From contig CM074181.1 of the NCBI GenBank assembly GCA_037179385.1, positions 50,984,394 to 51,048,393 of the forward strand: a stretch of 64,000 bases of DNA. The letters are read 5' to 3'. The notes below the pieces were generated by a model, which made no database searches, was not told the DNA's origin, and saw only the letters and a list, made by a program, of their open reading frames with translations. The position numbers and the translations under genes are program-made. Position 1 is the stretch's first letter, and each line of letters begins with the position of its first letter. The DNA is from Holothuria scabra. Lineage: Eukaryota; Echinodermata; Holothuroidea; Aspidochirotida; Holothuriidae. Below, piece by piece: positions 45,070 to 56,536 of this stretch.

Positions 45070-46437
45070 ATTAACGAACCTGCTTATAGTGATAACGTAG
45101 GTGAGTAGGATTCAGAGAATGAGATGGATACTTCGACATTTATTACCAGGAGTGGTAGTCAGGGAACAAATTGTCGACAGTAGTAAAGTATTGTTGCAAA
45201 GTTACTGGTGGGGAATAGTTATGGCCACACTATATCCCTGTTGAAACAGATAATTTGAGTGGCTCTCTTAGAGTTTCTTACTTAAACAATGCTCACCGTG
45301 CTGGTGTTGAACGTAGGAATGAGTCAGAAAGGTCCTTGTTAATCGAAAAAATTCACACAGTATAATTGTAATATCTCTTATTCCTAAACCTGGATAGTTG
45401 AAATCTCAAAATGAACACAAACTATTACATTGATAAATTTTATGCATTGTTTTCAACTGATGAGGATGATGAGTAGGACAATAGTGATGATGAAGTTGTC
45501 GGGGTTTTCCATCTCAATGATGGCCTAAAAGTCTGGACGGTTCCATTGACTGTGATACCCTGGATGAGATAAGTTAGCTATATGAAGTTAAACGGCTAAG
45601 TAAGTCCTAGCCGCTTGATTAAAGTGAGACCCTTCGCGGCCCTTTTACATTTGTAGCCCACTGGCTTGTTGCTCCTACCCCCATTTCTCATTCTGAGCAC
45701 CAAGCACAGTGACAGTTACATTTTAAAGTTTTCAGTATGACCAGGCCAGGAGAAGAATAACAGATCTCCCAACTGCAAGTCGAATGCGCTCCAAACACCT
45801 TTCCATGCAGTCGGTAAGTTCCGGTGAAAGTTGTGATGAACCAATGGGGAGGAAATCAAAATCGAAAACTATTAAGGAAGAGTCTAGCTAAAGCCTGATT
45901 TGGGAGGAACCTGAATCAAAGCCACAGACGTACAAGGAACTCACTTTTGCTAAACCTAATGGGATGACCACACCTGTAACGAGCAGCAGCTTCCTTCTTA
46001 ATTAGTGTCTTTGCTTATCACGACTTTTCTAGTAGAACATATTGTAAGTCGGTCTAACCACAATGCAGCTTAGTCCGGTGTTGACCTGAACACATCTAAG
46101 GAAGCGGTGAAGGTAATTTCAGGTTTGCTTACCACCGTTAGCCTTTATTCACTACCTAATACGTTTCTTTATTGTTCTTAAGAACAAAACTTGAAGTGGT
46201 AGGCAAAGATAACGACTTTGAAAAGGTTCCGTTTACCGATGACATAGCACCTCAAAGATAATGCAAAGATGCCACACAGAGAATCAAAACAGTTTTATAA
46301 ATTGTATAAAGAGGGATCAATAATTGTCAACCCCGAAAAGATATTTCTCTCTAAGTCGATATTCGTCAGTTGATGGAAGTATGATTACTGTTAAAGGGAA
46401 GAACAACCTTACATAGTACATGTCACTTAGTAACTAA
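45070..46437. other. Unassigned sequence in the left arm
   Basis: No intact gene. Degraded acidic reading frames are visible, for example around 45062-45180 and 45425-45480 (FYALFSTDEDDE, with a stop). There is also a Ser/Lys-rich one around 45755-45890 (RMRSKHLSMQSVSSGESCDE). They could be remains of a transposon ORF, but I recognise no domain. The right arm carries the same sequence at about 62634-64000. Confidence 0.4.
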
Positions 46438-46673
46438 AACGGAGGCATCATTGTTTGGGTTACTGCATGTGCTGTCACACGGCACTTCTTAGTAAAGGAA
46501 TATGTACTTTCGGAACCACAAATCATCAATGCTCACTGACAAAAAAAAATTACAAACGGAGGCATCATTGTTTGGGTTACTGCATGTGCTGTCACACGGC
46601 ACTGCTTAGTAAAGGAATATGTACTTTCGGAACCACAAATCATCAATGCTCACTAACGAAAAAAAAATTACAA
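46438..46673. repeat. Two-unit tandem repeat, about 117 bp
   Basis: Units at 46438-46554 and 46555-46673 differ at only a few positions. Each runs from AAACGGAGGCATCATTG to a run of A and TTACAAA. The same pair is present in the right arm at about 62397-62633, so it predates the inverted duplication. Confidence 0.9.
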
Positions 46674-46934
46674 ATAAGGCATCCACTTCAATAAGCCACC
46701 CCCTCCCCCCCCCCCCCCCCAAATCTTAAAAATTTCACTTTCCTCACCACTGAGTAATTCTACCAGATCAATGACAGTAACAAAGCTCTACTCTTGCGTG
46801 AAGCGTACTCGATGGCCCAATTGCAAACACTATAGCAAAGTGGTCGGAACAATTTCAGCGAACTTCGCTGCAAAACAGAATTAGCTTTTCTGTGCAGATG
46901 TTGGTCCTAAGCTCTTCTTATCATGTATACATTG

Positions 46935-46984
46935 GTTAACTACTGACGAAGGCTGAACAGCCGAAACGTATATATTGTGTTAAC
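46935..46984 (+). ncRNA. Hammerhead ribozyme motif, type 1 (left arm)
   Basis: The core CTGACGA is at 46943-46949. Helix II is GGCT (46951-46954) with AGCC (46959-46962) closing the loop GAAC. GAAA is at 46963-46966, then CG and the cleavage-site TA at 46969-46970. Helix I pairs TA with TA next to the core and GTTAAC (46935-46940) with GTTAAC (46979-46984), leaving an internal loop on the 3' side. Helix III is vestigial: a single A-T pair enclosing two bases. Predicted self-cleavage follows base 46970. Hammerheads with minimal helix III are known from PLE terminal repeats. Activity is inferred, not shown. Confidence 0.75.
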
Positions 46985-47059
46985 TTGTTGTGTGGAATTG
47001 TACCATTTGGAGCAAAAGAAGTTGTGTTTCTTCGTTATTTTTGAAATTTATACTGACTT

Positions 47060-47170
47060 TTTATTATGAGTTTGGTTTTTGCCACCTGATGAAGGGTTTA
47101 TACCCGAAACGTCGTGGAGTTTTCCGCAAATTTTTAAGCACATTTTACTACCTCTTTTCGACCTATATAT
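47060..47170 (+). mobile_element. PLE3 terminal-repeat fragment (left arm)
   Basis: Matches the end of PLE3 at 58525-58625: GTTTGGTTTTTGCC, the hammerhead motif, GTCGTGGAGTTTTCCGC and CTCTTTTCGACC, then a TA-rich tract. No PLE3 coding sequence is attached, so it is a solo terminal fragment. Confidence 0.85.
47082..47117 (+). ncRNA. Hammerhead ribozyme motif, type 2 (left arm, outer)
   Basis: Helix I CCAC (47082-47085) pairs with GTGG (47114-47117). The core CTGATGA is at 47086-47092. Helix II is GGG (47094-47096) with CCC (47103-47105). GAAA is at 47106-47109, CG next, then the cleavage dinucleotide TC at 47112-47113. Every invariant core base of the hammerhead is present. Helix III is reduced to one A-T pair. 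Confidence 0.8.
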
Positions 47171-47314
47171 ATTAATAAATATATATGTATATATATACAT
47201 ACAGACAATGATGCTGTAAAGGCAAACTAAACCCTACTTAAAATTTCTCACAAATCAAAGCGATCCTCAGGGGATCTCGGTTAACAATGAACACAGGTGT
47301 TCGCAGTTCTGGGT
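47171..47314. other. AT-rich spacer
   Basis: Short TA-rich tract to about 47207, then sequence with no recognisable feature. Confidence 0.4.
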
Positions 47315-47745
47315 TTTTTAACCATTGCCCGCTTGAGTGACTTTCTTGCGTGTGTGGTGATGGCGGCATTGTGATAGAATCTCCGATCTTTTGTTCAAGC
47401 GGTTGGTGGAACGGTGATCGACTATAGCAAGTTTTTCATCTTGACAAAAGTTACAAATCCAGATGGAGTTCTATGTGTGTTTGACTGTGCTAATATGTGC
47501 CAACGAATTGTAAAAGCCTGGCCACTCCTCTTAAAAGACCAAACGTGCTTAAAGAGCTCGGTTACTTTTTCATGACGTTCCAATTTAAAACATTTCTTGA
47601 GGTTGTTGTACCTTTCCTTGAATGGGCCGCCGGACATGCCTATGTATGAGTGTGTGGCGTCGTTACTAGTGACTTCAGCCTTGTAGACTACGGCTGATGT
47701 GAGGCGTTTCCCATTAAGGGGACAAGAAATTTTAACCCGCAGTTA
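47315..47745 (-). pseudogene. PLE4 GIY-YIG endonuclease fragment (left arm)
   Basis: On the minus strand the translation gives CPLNGKRLTSAVVYKAEV, then HSYIGMSGGPFKERYNNLKK (the GIY-YIG core, with Tyr and Gly of YIG and the Arg), HVWSFKRSGQAFTIRWHIL, and after a frameshift CNFCQDEKLAIV and RSEILSQCRHHHTRKK. This is the C-terminal endonuclease domain of a Penelope-like element, a family distinct from PLE1, PLE2 and PLE3. No matching reverse transcriptase is attached. It lies back to back with the PLE1 reverse transcriptase. Confidence 0.78.
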
Positions 47746-47799
47746 CAGCCGTGATTTGGGGGTGTAGCCCGAATCTCCTCCAGGTAGATTCTTAACCAG

Positions 47800-49370
47800 G
47801 CCGTTTCTATTTTCTGCCCAAAATTCCCAAAACGGGTAGTCCGGGCAGACCTATTATTTCCGGCAACGGAACTGCCACGGGAAAAATTTCAAAATTTGTT
47901 GAACTGCTTATCAAACCCCTGGTTCCAACCCTCTCCTTCTACGTTCAGGACACTACGGACTTCATTCGCAAAATTGGGAAGATCAAAAACTTTCTTCCAG
48001 ACACAATTCTGGCCACTCTTGACGTGTCCTCGTTGTACGAAAACATACAAAATGAGGAAGACATCTCCACTTGCACCAACGCCTTCAATCCTATTCGGGG
48101 CAAAACTCCCACCAAGAAAGACCTAGGTGAACTCATGCATCTAATTCTGACCAACAACAATCTCATCTTTGGTGATGACCACTACCTCCAAATTCATGGT
48201 ACAGCCATGGGAACAAAAAAGGCCCCCTCATTTGCTAACTTGTTTACGGGCAACTTCGAGCAAAAGTTTCTGTCTCGACATAATTTGAAACCACAAGTTT
48301 GGTTACGTTTCATAGACGACATCTTCATGATCTGGCCCCACGATGAAGACCGTCTAAACATTTTATTGAGAACATCAATTCGTTCCATCCCACCATCAAA
48401 TTTACGGCCAACCATTCCAGGTCCAGTGTCCACTTCCATGACACCATTGTAACCATAGAAAATGGTTCACTCAAAACAGACTTGTTCAACAAACCAACGG
48501 ACAAGCATAACTATCTTCTACCCAGCAGTTGCCATCCTCCCCACTGCACCAAAAACAGTCAAGCACTCCGCATAAAACGCATCTGTTCCTCCGAAACAGA
48601 TTTTGACACTCGGGCAAAGGAACTATCTGGTTACCTCCGTAACCGGCAGTATTTTCGGGGTTCAATTGAAAATGCCATCAAAAAGGCAAAAGAAACCCTC
48701 GCTCACAAACTCTGACGTACAAAACTCTTCAGCGCAATTCCGACAGAGTGCCGTTGGTAACTGAGTACCATCCCGGTCTACCACCACTAGCCAAATTCAT
48801 CAAAAAGCATATGCCCTCACTCCAGAGTACCGATCGCCTAAAGTCTATCTTTCCCCAAACCCCCCGTTCTTGCCTTCAAGCGGCCTTCAAATCTAGGGGA
48901 CATTTTGGTTCGGGCAAAATTCCAGGACAAAGCCTCAGTCGAGGAAAACAACGAAAATTTTGGTTGTTCACCTTGCCCTTCCAACTACAAGACGTGCGCC
49001 CTGGTTGATTCCAAAAAAGGCTCCCGGAGGAATCAAAATTCACGCACCTTCCAAATTAGACAAGAAATTAATTGTCTTTTCAAAAATGTCATTTGTCTCA
49101 TATACCGCAAATTATGTATCTAAAAATACTCTTCGAATGATAATGACACAGCACAAGTCAGCAATTAAAACCAAAAAGTTTGAACAACCTGTCGCAAACC
49201 ATTTCAATTTGCCTCACCATTCTATCAAAAACTTACTTGTCATGACTATCGACCAAAACGATGTATGGAGCGACAAAGCTAGGAAAGCTAAAGAAAATTT
49301 CTGGGAACTCAATCTCAAAACCACATCGCCTTTCGGCTTGAACACCAGAAACGACTTACCAGCTTGCTGA
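47800..49370 (+). pseudogene. PLE1 reverse transcriptase and GIY-YIG remnant (left arm)
   Basis: The frame starts inside the domain with FYFLPKIPKTGSPGRPIISG. It continues through LDVSSLYENI (motif A region), GTAMGTKKAPSFANLF (motif B) and WLRFIDDIFMIW (catalytic IDD). A frameshift near 48362 and the segment NKPTDKHNYLLPSSCHPP follow. A stop near 48714 and frameshift precede TEYHPGLPPLAKFI. The cysteine-bearing linker CSPCPSNYKTC leads to a degraded GIY-YIG domain ending with NHFNLPHHSIKN and FGLNTRNDLP. The N-terminal third of a normal PLE protein is absent. Confidence 0.82.
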
Positions 49371-49663
49371 TGATACAAACCCAAATAACCCGATATGGCC
49401 TCTCCGGCCTAACAATTTCTCTAATTGCTTTGAAGAGGATTTTCCTGGTATTGATGGGTAACACCCGAGTAATCCGATCAGACCCTCCCGGTCAATCAAC
49501 CTGTTTAATTGCCTTAAGAAAGATTATCCTTTCACAGTAGAGGTGAGACCACTGTCAACACCTTTCAAAGCTTCCAGAATTTCGTACTCCTTGTCATTCT
49601 TTGACCAAGTATTGATAAAACTCTACTTCAAACCATTCGTCATGTTTATATAAATATTTATCT
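49371..49663. other. PLE1 3' flank, no gene
   Basis: Non-coding sequence with two similar segments (AACCCGATATGGCCTCTCCGG and AATCCGATCAGACCCTCCCGG, about 100 bases apart). No RNA gene recognised. The right arm repeats it at 59431-59711. Confidence 0.5.
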
Positions 49664-49670
49664 ATCTATC

Positions 49671-49697
<27 letters not shown>
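49664..49697. repeat. (ATCT)n-(TA)n tract, left flank of PLE2
   Basis: Three ATCT units followed by TA repeats. Together with 52152-52245 it equals the uninterrupted tract at 59241-59430 in the right arm. Confidence 0.9.
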
Positions 49698-49702
<5 letters not shown>

Positions 49703-49763
49703 AAATGGAAAAGCACCACACCAGTAAAAACAAAAAACAAATAGTAAAAACTGGTAAAACAAG

Positions 49764-49813
49764 AACATATATTTAGCTTTCAGGACCACCGGCCCCTTCC
49801 TCAGAAACGTGTT
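49764..49813 (-). ncRNA. Hammerhead ribozyme motif, type 3 (inverted end of PLE2)
   Basis: Exact reverse complement of the motif at 52090-52139, with the same core CTGAGGA, GAAA and helix I pairing AACA with TGTT. Confidence 0.72.
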
Positions 49814-50299
49814 TAGACAACTAAAAGGCAAAACGAAAAACAGACACTATAAAACGGATGAAAGGCAAAAAGCACTTACTAGAAATTTAAAAACAGACCC
49901 AACCCAACACAAAAGATAAAATGTAAAAACTAGGACCCTAACAAAGGAGATAAAAGCTAAGTAGAAGCAGGAGACATAAAAGGGGATAAAAAGGCGGCTA
50001 CAGTCTACGAGCACGTCGTTTTTTGGCTTGACAGTTAAAACCGTCATTTATGTTGAGACCCTTTGGGTAGACACAATCCAAATTCCAAATCCACTCCCTC
50101 TCCTTTTTATCCAAAAGATTATCCCTATCCGAATTGCGAGAAGAATGCACTACATCTAAAATCTGAAAATAGAACTTGGTAGGTGAATGTGCCTTGAGAT
50201 GCTTGTAAAGCTCTGTGCAATGTTTAAAATCAGAACCACCCTTAACACATTTTGAAAGATCTGACTTATGAGAATTCATACGGATTCTAAAGTTATTAG
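49764..50299 (-). repeat. Inverted copy of PLE2's 3' end
   Basis: Near-perfect reverse complement of about 51604-52139. It includes 93 codons of the GIY-YIG C-terminus that differ from the plus-strand copy by one residue (NSHKS versus NAHKS). The inversion junction is at 50299/50300, directly before reverse transcriptase codons RPVISG. Confidence 0.92.
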
Positions 50300-51905
50300 A
50301 GGCCCGTTATTTCTGGGTGTGGTTCTGCCACTGAGGGGATTTCAGAATTAGTTGATTTTTTTATTAAACCCCTTGTGCCTACTGTTCCTTCTTACGTTCG
50401 GGATACAATGGACTTTCTTGATAAGTTACGTAAGCTTGGTCCCCTTCCCAAAGATGCTATCATCGCTACCATAGATGTGGTGTCTCTCTACCCCAGTATT
50501 CCTCATAAGGATGGGCTCGAAGCTCTTCGGAGTTTCTTGAGCAATAGACAACTCCCAACTCAGGTTGTTAATGCTGTGTGTAAAATGGCTCATTTTGTCC
50601 TAAACAATAATGTCTTTGAATTTAATGAAGAGTTCTTTTTACAAACCTCAGGTACCGCCATAGGTACTAAAATGGCCCCCTCTTATGCTAATATTTTTAT
50701 GAGTGTGTTTGAGGAACAAGCGCTTGCGTCCTTTCCTTATAAACCAGACGTGTGGCTCAGGTTTATTGATGATATCTTTGTTGTTTGGACTGCGGGGTCT
50801 GGTAAATTTCTCGAGTTTATGGAGGTTCTTAATTCTCAGCACCCCAACTTAAAGTTCACTTTTGATTTTTCTTTTTCTACTGTTCACTTCTTGGATGTTA
50901 CTATTGTTAAAAATGAAGCGGGTTTAATCAGCACTGACCTTTATATTAAGCCGACCGACACCCATCAATTTCTTTTGTCTAACAGTTGTCATCCTGGTCA
51001 TATTAAGCGTAGTATCGCGTATAGTCAAACTATGAGGATCCTTAGAATCTGTTCTAACCCTCAAACTGCAGTTCGTCGTTGCAATGATCTTGCCACATAC
51101 CTTGTAAAACGCGGCTATAATCGACGTAAAGTTATGCAGCAGATTAAAAGGGCCCGTTCCAATTTTACCAGCCCCACCCATCCCCCAGCTAGTACTGAAG
51201 AGGAATACAAGAAGGTTTACTTTACTGTTGACTACCATCCGGGGTTACCTGATATTAGCGGCATTTTACATAAAAATATGTCTCTTCTCCATTGTTCTTC
51301 ACTAATGAAGCGTGTTATTCCTCACCCCCTGTTGTTAGCTTCCGTCAACCCCCAATCTCAAAAAATTATTAGTCCGGGCTAAACTTAAAACTCCTCCCAG
51401 TCGGGGGACCCCCTGCGCACCTTGTAATAAGAACAAGACCAAACCCTGTCAGTTGTGCGGTCTGCTTATTTGTAATAATTTTATTGTCAGTACTTCTTCT
51501 GGTAGAAAGTTCAAGTGCAGAAATTTTAATACTTCTTGTGATGCTAAATTGGTTATTTATTGTATCTTTTGTCCGACTTGTAATTATCAGTATGTGGGTC
51601 AAACTAATAACTTTAGAATCCGTATGAATGCTCATAAGTCAGATCTTTCAAAATGTGTTAAGGGTGGTTCTGATTTTAAACATTGCACAGAGCTTTACAA
51701 GCATCTCAAGGCACATTCACCTACCAAGTTCTATTTTCAGATTTTAGATGTAGTGCATTCTTCTCGCAATTCGGATAGGGATAATCTTTTGGATAAAAAG
51801 GAGAGGGAGTGGATTTGGAATTTGGATTGTGTCTACCCAAAGGGTCTCAACATAAATGACGGTTTTAACTGTCAAGCCAAAAAACGACGTGCTCGTAGAC
51901 TGTAG
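50300..51905 (+). pseudogene. PLE2 reverse transcriptase and GIY-YIG endonuclease
   Basis: The open frame starts at 50300 with RPVISGCGSATEGISELVDF. It holds TIDVVSLYPSIPHKDGL (motif A), SGTAIGTKMAPSYANIFM (motif B), WLRFIDDIFVVW (catalytic IDD) and VHFLDVTIV. KPTDTHQFLLSNSCHPGH and VDYHPGLPDISGILHKNM follow. A single frameshift near 51372 moves the frame to the linker with cysteine pairs (CAPC, CQLC). The GIY-YIG domain follows: VIYCIFCPTCNYQYVGQT with conserved Arg, His and the later Glu (KEREWIW), ending in the basic KKRRARRL. The N-terminus upstream of RPVISG is missing. Otherwise the element is well preserved and young. Confidence 0.88.
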
Positions 51906-52089
51906 CCGCCTTTTTATCCCCTTTTATGTCTCCTGCTTCTACTTAGCTTTTATCTCCTTTGTTAGGGTCCTAGTTTTTACATTTTATCTTTTGTGTTGGG
52001 TTGGGTCTGTTTTTAAATTTCTAGTAAGTGCTTTTTGCCTTTCATCCGTTTTATAGTGTCTGTTTTTCGTTTTGCCTTTTAGTTGTCTA

Positions 52090-52139
52090 AACACGTTTCT
52101 GAGGAAGGGGCCGGTGGTCCTGAAAGCTAAATATATGTT
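52090..52139 (+). ncRNA. Hammerhead ribozyme motif, type 3 (3' end of PLE2)
   Basis: The core CTGAGGA is at 52099-52105. Helix II runs 52106-52121 (AGGG pairing with the T-C-C-T side). GAAA is at 52122-52125, then GC and cleavage dinucleotide TA (52128-52129). Helix I: TT pairs with AA next to the core, and AACA (52090-52093) with TGTT (52136-52139), separated by an internal loop. It has the same layout as types 1 and 2 with a minimal helix III. Confidence 0.72.
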
Positions 52140-52149
52140 CTTGTTTTAC

Positions 52150-52526
<377 letters not shown>

Positions 52527-52565
52527 TCTCGTTGTTACCATAGTACTCCCAAGCGGGATGAAAAA

Positions 52566-52832
52566 TCAGTGAGTCGAAGTTGGCAGATCGATGTTAGAAT
52601 GTGTAGGTCGAGAGTTTTGTAGTAATAACTTCGATCATGAATTTTATACCGATCCAAGATAGAGAATAAACCCTTATCAAAGAAGGAACGGTTGAAGAAA
52701 AATACCAGAGGGAAAAATTGAGCCCACCATCCTCCGCTTTCCGGGCGAAGTCAATGACCACTATGTTATGACAGCTCGTGATTCACAGAAGCGACAACAG
52801 GCTATAAATACCCCGCGTGAATCAATTTTCAT
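52566..52832 (-). repeat. tRNA-related SINE-like unit, copy 2 (left arm)
   Basis: Second tandem unit, about 311 bases from the first and about 90% similar. It has lost about 17 bases containing the B box (GGTGGG runs directly into CTCAATTTTT), so it could not be transcribed from the internal promoter. Confidence 0.6.
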
Positions 52833-52838
52833 ACATAA

Positions 52839-52955
<117 letters not shown>

Positions 52956-52999
52956 TCGAAAAGAGGTAGTAAAAAGTGCTTAAAAGTTTGCGGAAAACT

Positions 53000-53035
53000 C
53001 CACGACGTTTCGGGTATAAACCCTTCATCAGGTGG
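53000..53035 (-). ncRNA. Hammerhead ribozyme motif, type 2 (inverted PLE3)
   Basis: Reverse complement of the motif at 58537-58572, with identical core, helix I CCAC/GTGG and cleavage-site TC. Confidence 0.8.
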
Positions 53036-53360
53036 CAAAAACCAAACTGAACAACCAACAGTAACAATTGGACACGACAAACATCAAATCCGAAGCGATC
53101 GCTGTAAAAATAGAACCGGACGAAGGTGACTGTGAGAAAACATGAGTGCGAAGGATGAAACACAAATCAAAAAAAGAAAAAGAGCATCCTGGATGAAAAA
53201 ATGCACGTAAAAATCGAACATGTTCTTAAAAAAGGGAAAACAGGTGACAAAAACTAGCTCCGGAAAAAAAATTGTAAATAAGGCCTACACAGAAAAAAAA
53301 AAGAGCACGAACGGGTAAGTGTAAAAGGAGTAAAAACTGGTACAAAAAGGGGGGTGAATA

Positions 53361-55037
53361 TTACAAAAGGTCAATTCTAACGTTAAGTCCGTGTGGAGCG
53401 AGAGTACCTAGCCTCATGATCAGTCGGTTTTCAGCACTAAGGCGGTCACGATCGGAGCCTCGGCACATTACAGCTGCCGTAACGGTTAAATGCTGTATTG
53501 AACAAGGTGAAGGGGGATTGAAATGTGCAGCCACCGGGTATCCATGGAGATTCTGTTTGATGGACCTAAGGTGGTCGGTGACTCGATCCGCGAGGCGGCG
53601 CTTGGTCTCTCCCACATACAACGAGTTACATCTCCCACAAGCTAAAATATACACTACATTTGAGGAAATGCAGGAGAATCTTTGTTTGACAATAAAGCTT
53701 TTGCCGTTGGGGCCAGAAATGTTGACGAGGTCGTGTTTGCCGACAACTGGACATGTATTACACCTCGGACGGTTACATGGAAAGGTACCAGCCGTGTCGT
53801 CGAAAGAAGTTTGTGGGTGGGAAGCCCGAACTAAATGGTTGGCTAAATTTTTCTCAACTCTAAAGGCAGTGATGGGGGGTTCCGGGAAAACATCACGGGT
53901 TGAGGGGTCTTGTCAGAGCAACTTTACATTTTTGTGGATAGCGTGTAAAATAGGACGGATCGAAGGGTGATAAGAAATAACTAAAGGAATACGTAGATTG
54001 GTACCAGATTTGCTCTTTTTCTCCAAGGCTTCCTTTCTGCTAGTTCCTTGAATTCTGCGTAGGGCATTAGAGAGGATTTTGGCAGGGTACTGGCGTTTTT
54101 CAAAAAAGGACAAAATTTCTTCAGAGGCAGTAGAGAAGTCAGAATCCTCCGAACAAATTCGTCTGGCTCGCAAGGGCTGGGAATAAGAGATAGATTTAGT
54201 GCAAGATTTGGGGTGATTGGAAGGGTACAAAAGGTAGTTATGCGAGTCGGTTGGCTTAAAGTGTAGGTTAGAGGTAATTGTACGGTTGTTGATGGACAGT
54301 TTAAGGTCGAGAAAAACAACAGATGAGTCCGAGATACAATGGGTAAATTTCAAAAAGGGGCAAAAGGAATTAACAAAGTCGATAAAAGTTTCTAAATCAC
54401 GACGGGGTCCAGAGGCAACTCCTACAATATCATCAATATACCTTTTGTAAAGTATAGGTCGTGGCCCGGTATACTGAGAAAAAAGTTGTTCTTCAAAGTG
54501 GCCCATGGTCAAACAGGCAACAGAGGGACCCATTTTGGTTCCCATGGCCACTCCTTTAACTTGACGGAAAAAACGCCCATTAAACTGAAAACAATTTTGC
54601 TTGAGAACAAGTTCCGTTAAACGTAGGAAGGTGTCAGTCGGTACAAGGGGATCACGCTGTTTGTCTAGGTAGTAACGGATAGCTGTTAAGGCAGCATTAT
54701 GAGGAATTGACACATCCATGGTGAATAAAAGACGTTCTCCACAATTTTCAGGAAACTCAAAGTCACGAATAAGTCTCAAGAAATGTGGCGTGTCTTGAAC
54801 AAACGACGGCAAAGCTGAAACTAAAGGGGAGAGCACAGAATCCACATACTCAGAAATAAGTACGGTGGGGCAGCTGTGTGAAGAGACGATAGGTCTGCCA
54901 GGGTTGTTGGCTTTGTGGATTTTGGGAAGCAGGTAGAAGTTAGAAATCTGTGGGCAAGGGTGGAGTAGAGAAGTAGCGTTTTGGGGTAGTTTTTTATTGT
55001 CCATGAGTTGGGTCAAAGTGTTTTTAACTAACTTTTG
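53361..55037 (-). pseudogene. PLE3 reverse transcriptase and GIY-YIG, 5'-truncated (left arm)
   Basis: An uninterrupted minus-strand frame from 55052 runs to about 53913; a frameshift then leads to the GIY-YIG frame 53654-53361. It contains YLLPKIHKANNPGRPIVSSH, FTMDVSIPHNAALTAI (motif A), KGVAMGTKMGPSVACLTM (motif B) and RYIDDIVGVASG (catalytic IDD). FKPTDSHNYLLYPSNHPK and VYILACGRCNSLYVGET (GIY-YIG) follow. Protein differences from the right-arm copy are few (for example SGP versus SGS after IDDIVGVA). The extra N-terminal residues MKTHTQ read from 55052 belong to the junction, not to PLE3. Confidence 0.88.
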
Positions 55038-56536
55038 CGTGTGAGTTTTCACATTTTTGAAACGCTTTCAACGTTATTTTTCTCATTTTACTCCTTTTTT
55101 ACTTCCTGGGTAAGGAAGCATCTTTTGCCTCATTCTATACTTTATTGAATGTCTTGATAGCCCCCGTTTTTTGTTTACGGTACGTTTTTTTTTTTTTTTT
55201 TTTATCCAGATCCAGCCCTTTCCTCCGCTTAGATCGTGTCCGTTTTGTAGCATTAGGCGTCTGCTCCTTGTGTTGAAACTGGTCACTTTTTGTATTTTTT
55301 AGTACTTTTTCACTCCAGCTGTACCTTTTTACCCCATGTTCCCATCCCTTGCTCCCTTCTTAGTTAATCATCGATATTCGTTTTTTTTTTCCTTATGTTT
55401 TGGTCTCCTGTCGTACAGTTCACAGTTTCCTCGTGTCCATTTTCAAGCACGTGTACAGAACCTAACTTTCATTTTTATTCACGGCCTCATGCCTAGCCTA
55501 AAACATTTCGTTTCGAATCTCCGCAGGAGATTTACGGAGGAAGTTTCCTACTACCCAGCCCAAAGTTTTCCCATTATTTATTCTCTCGCCATGGCCACCT
55601 TTGGTAAAACCAGATTTGCCAGCCACATTAATTTTTTGGGAACTTGTCTTCGTAGACATGTAATTCCAAGAGGTTTCAGACTTAATTTTCACGTTCAGTC
55701 CGAGTACGATTTTCATTTTAGACGGGACACCTCACGATACTTAATTACGTTCGTGTTCTTTTAGTCTGATACGTTCTACCATTCGTAGCATGGAAAGGAA
55801 GAAGGCTTCTTTTGACACTACCATTGAGGAAAAAAGTCACTTCTTTTTGAAACCTTACCCCAAGCTGCAGAAGTTCGCTTCCTTATTCATATTTACAATC
55901 GTAGACTACATAACTTCCTACAAGACTCCAAAGCCAGGACCTTGGCTAGCCTGTTGCCCAAATCCCCGTCCACCGAATTCCAACCTAACATTAATAACCA
56001 GCCAAACACCAAGCTTGTAGTCACTATTCCGCCCGATCTGGAACTCTCTTCCTCTGAGCGCTCAGTTTTAGCGAAAGGTCTCAACTTTGTTCCACTGAAC
56101 CCCCTTCCTGATAAGTTTTCCATACGCAGAGACGTTTCGTCTTTCTGTAGGAAACTCCGCCTTCGCTACCATTTCGGGATAACAGACCATCAGGATGATA
56201 CCCCCTCAGAGGAAGTTCCCAACCCCGCCAACCCTGTCCGTTCCTCCTGGACGCCCAAGCCAGGAGAAAATCCGACCCTTGACAATGAAATCAATACCAT
56301 TTACAAAGATGTCAACGATCTCCTCCCCCCTAAAATGACCGCACTGCGTAACCTTCGTCCTGAAGAACGAGATGCCATTTTATCCCTCAAAAGTAACAGG
56401 GATATCATTATTAAACCAGCTGACAAGGGTGGTGCTGTCTGGTGTGGCGGAAGGACCTGCATATAACTGAGGCCAACAAACAGCTATCCGACCAAAGTGC
56501 TTATTTAGAACTTCCCGCTGACCCCACTCCTGAGTG
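55038..56536. other. Central, unpaired spacer of the inverted duplication
   Basis: This 1.5 kb holds the 5' untranslated region and N-terminal coding part of the plus-strand PLE3, the portion missing from the inverted copy. T-rich runs occur at 55187-55203 and 55380-55392. Confidence 0.85.

Larger units (their letters stand above)
45070..49697. repeat. Inverted duplication, left arm, outer part
   Basis: The reverse complement of 45070-49697 reappears at 59398-64000 with only scattered single-base differences and small indels. Base 45070 pairs with 64000, the last base of the window, so the arm continues beyond it. The arm holds a 117-base tandem pair, two hammerhead motifs, a PLE3 end, a PLE4 GIY-YIG piece and PLE1. 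Confidence 0.93.

Noticed and set aside
45462..45500. Additional hammerhead core (CTGATGAGG)
   Set aside because: No GAAA and no closing helix II follow at the required distance.
53416..53970. Plus-strand open frame of 184 codons, mirrored at 57605-58159 (-)
   Set aside because: It is the antisense shadow of the PLE3 coding sequence in both arms and carries no domain.
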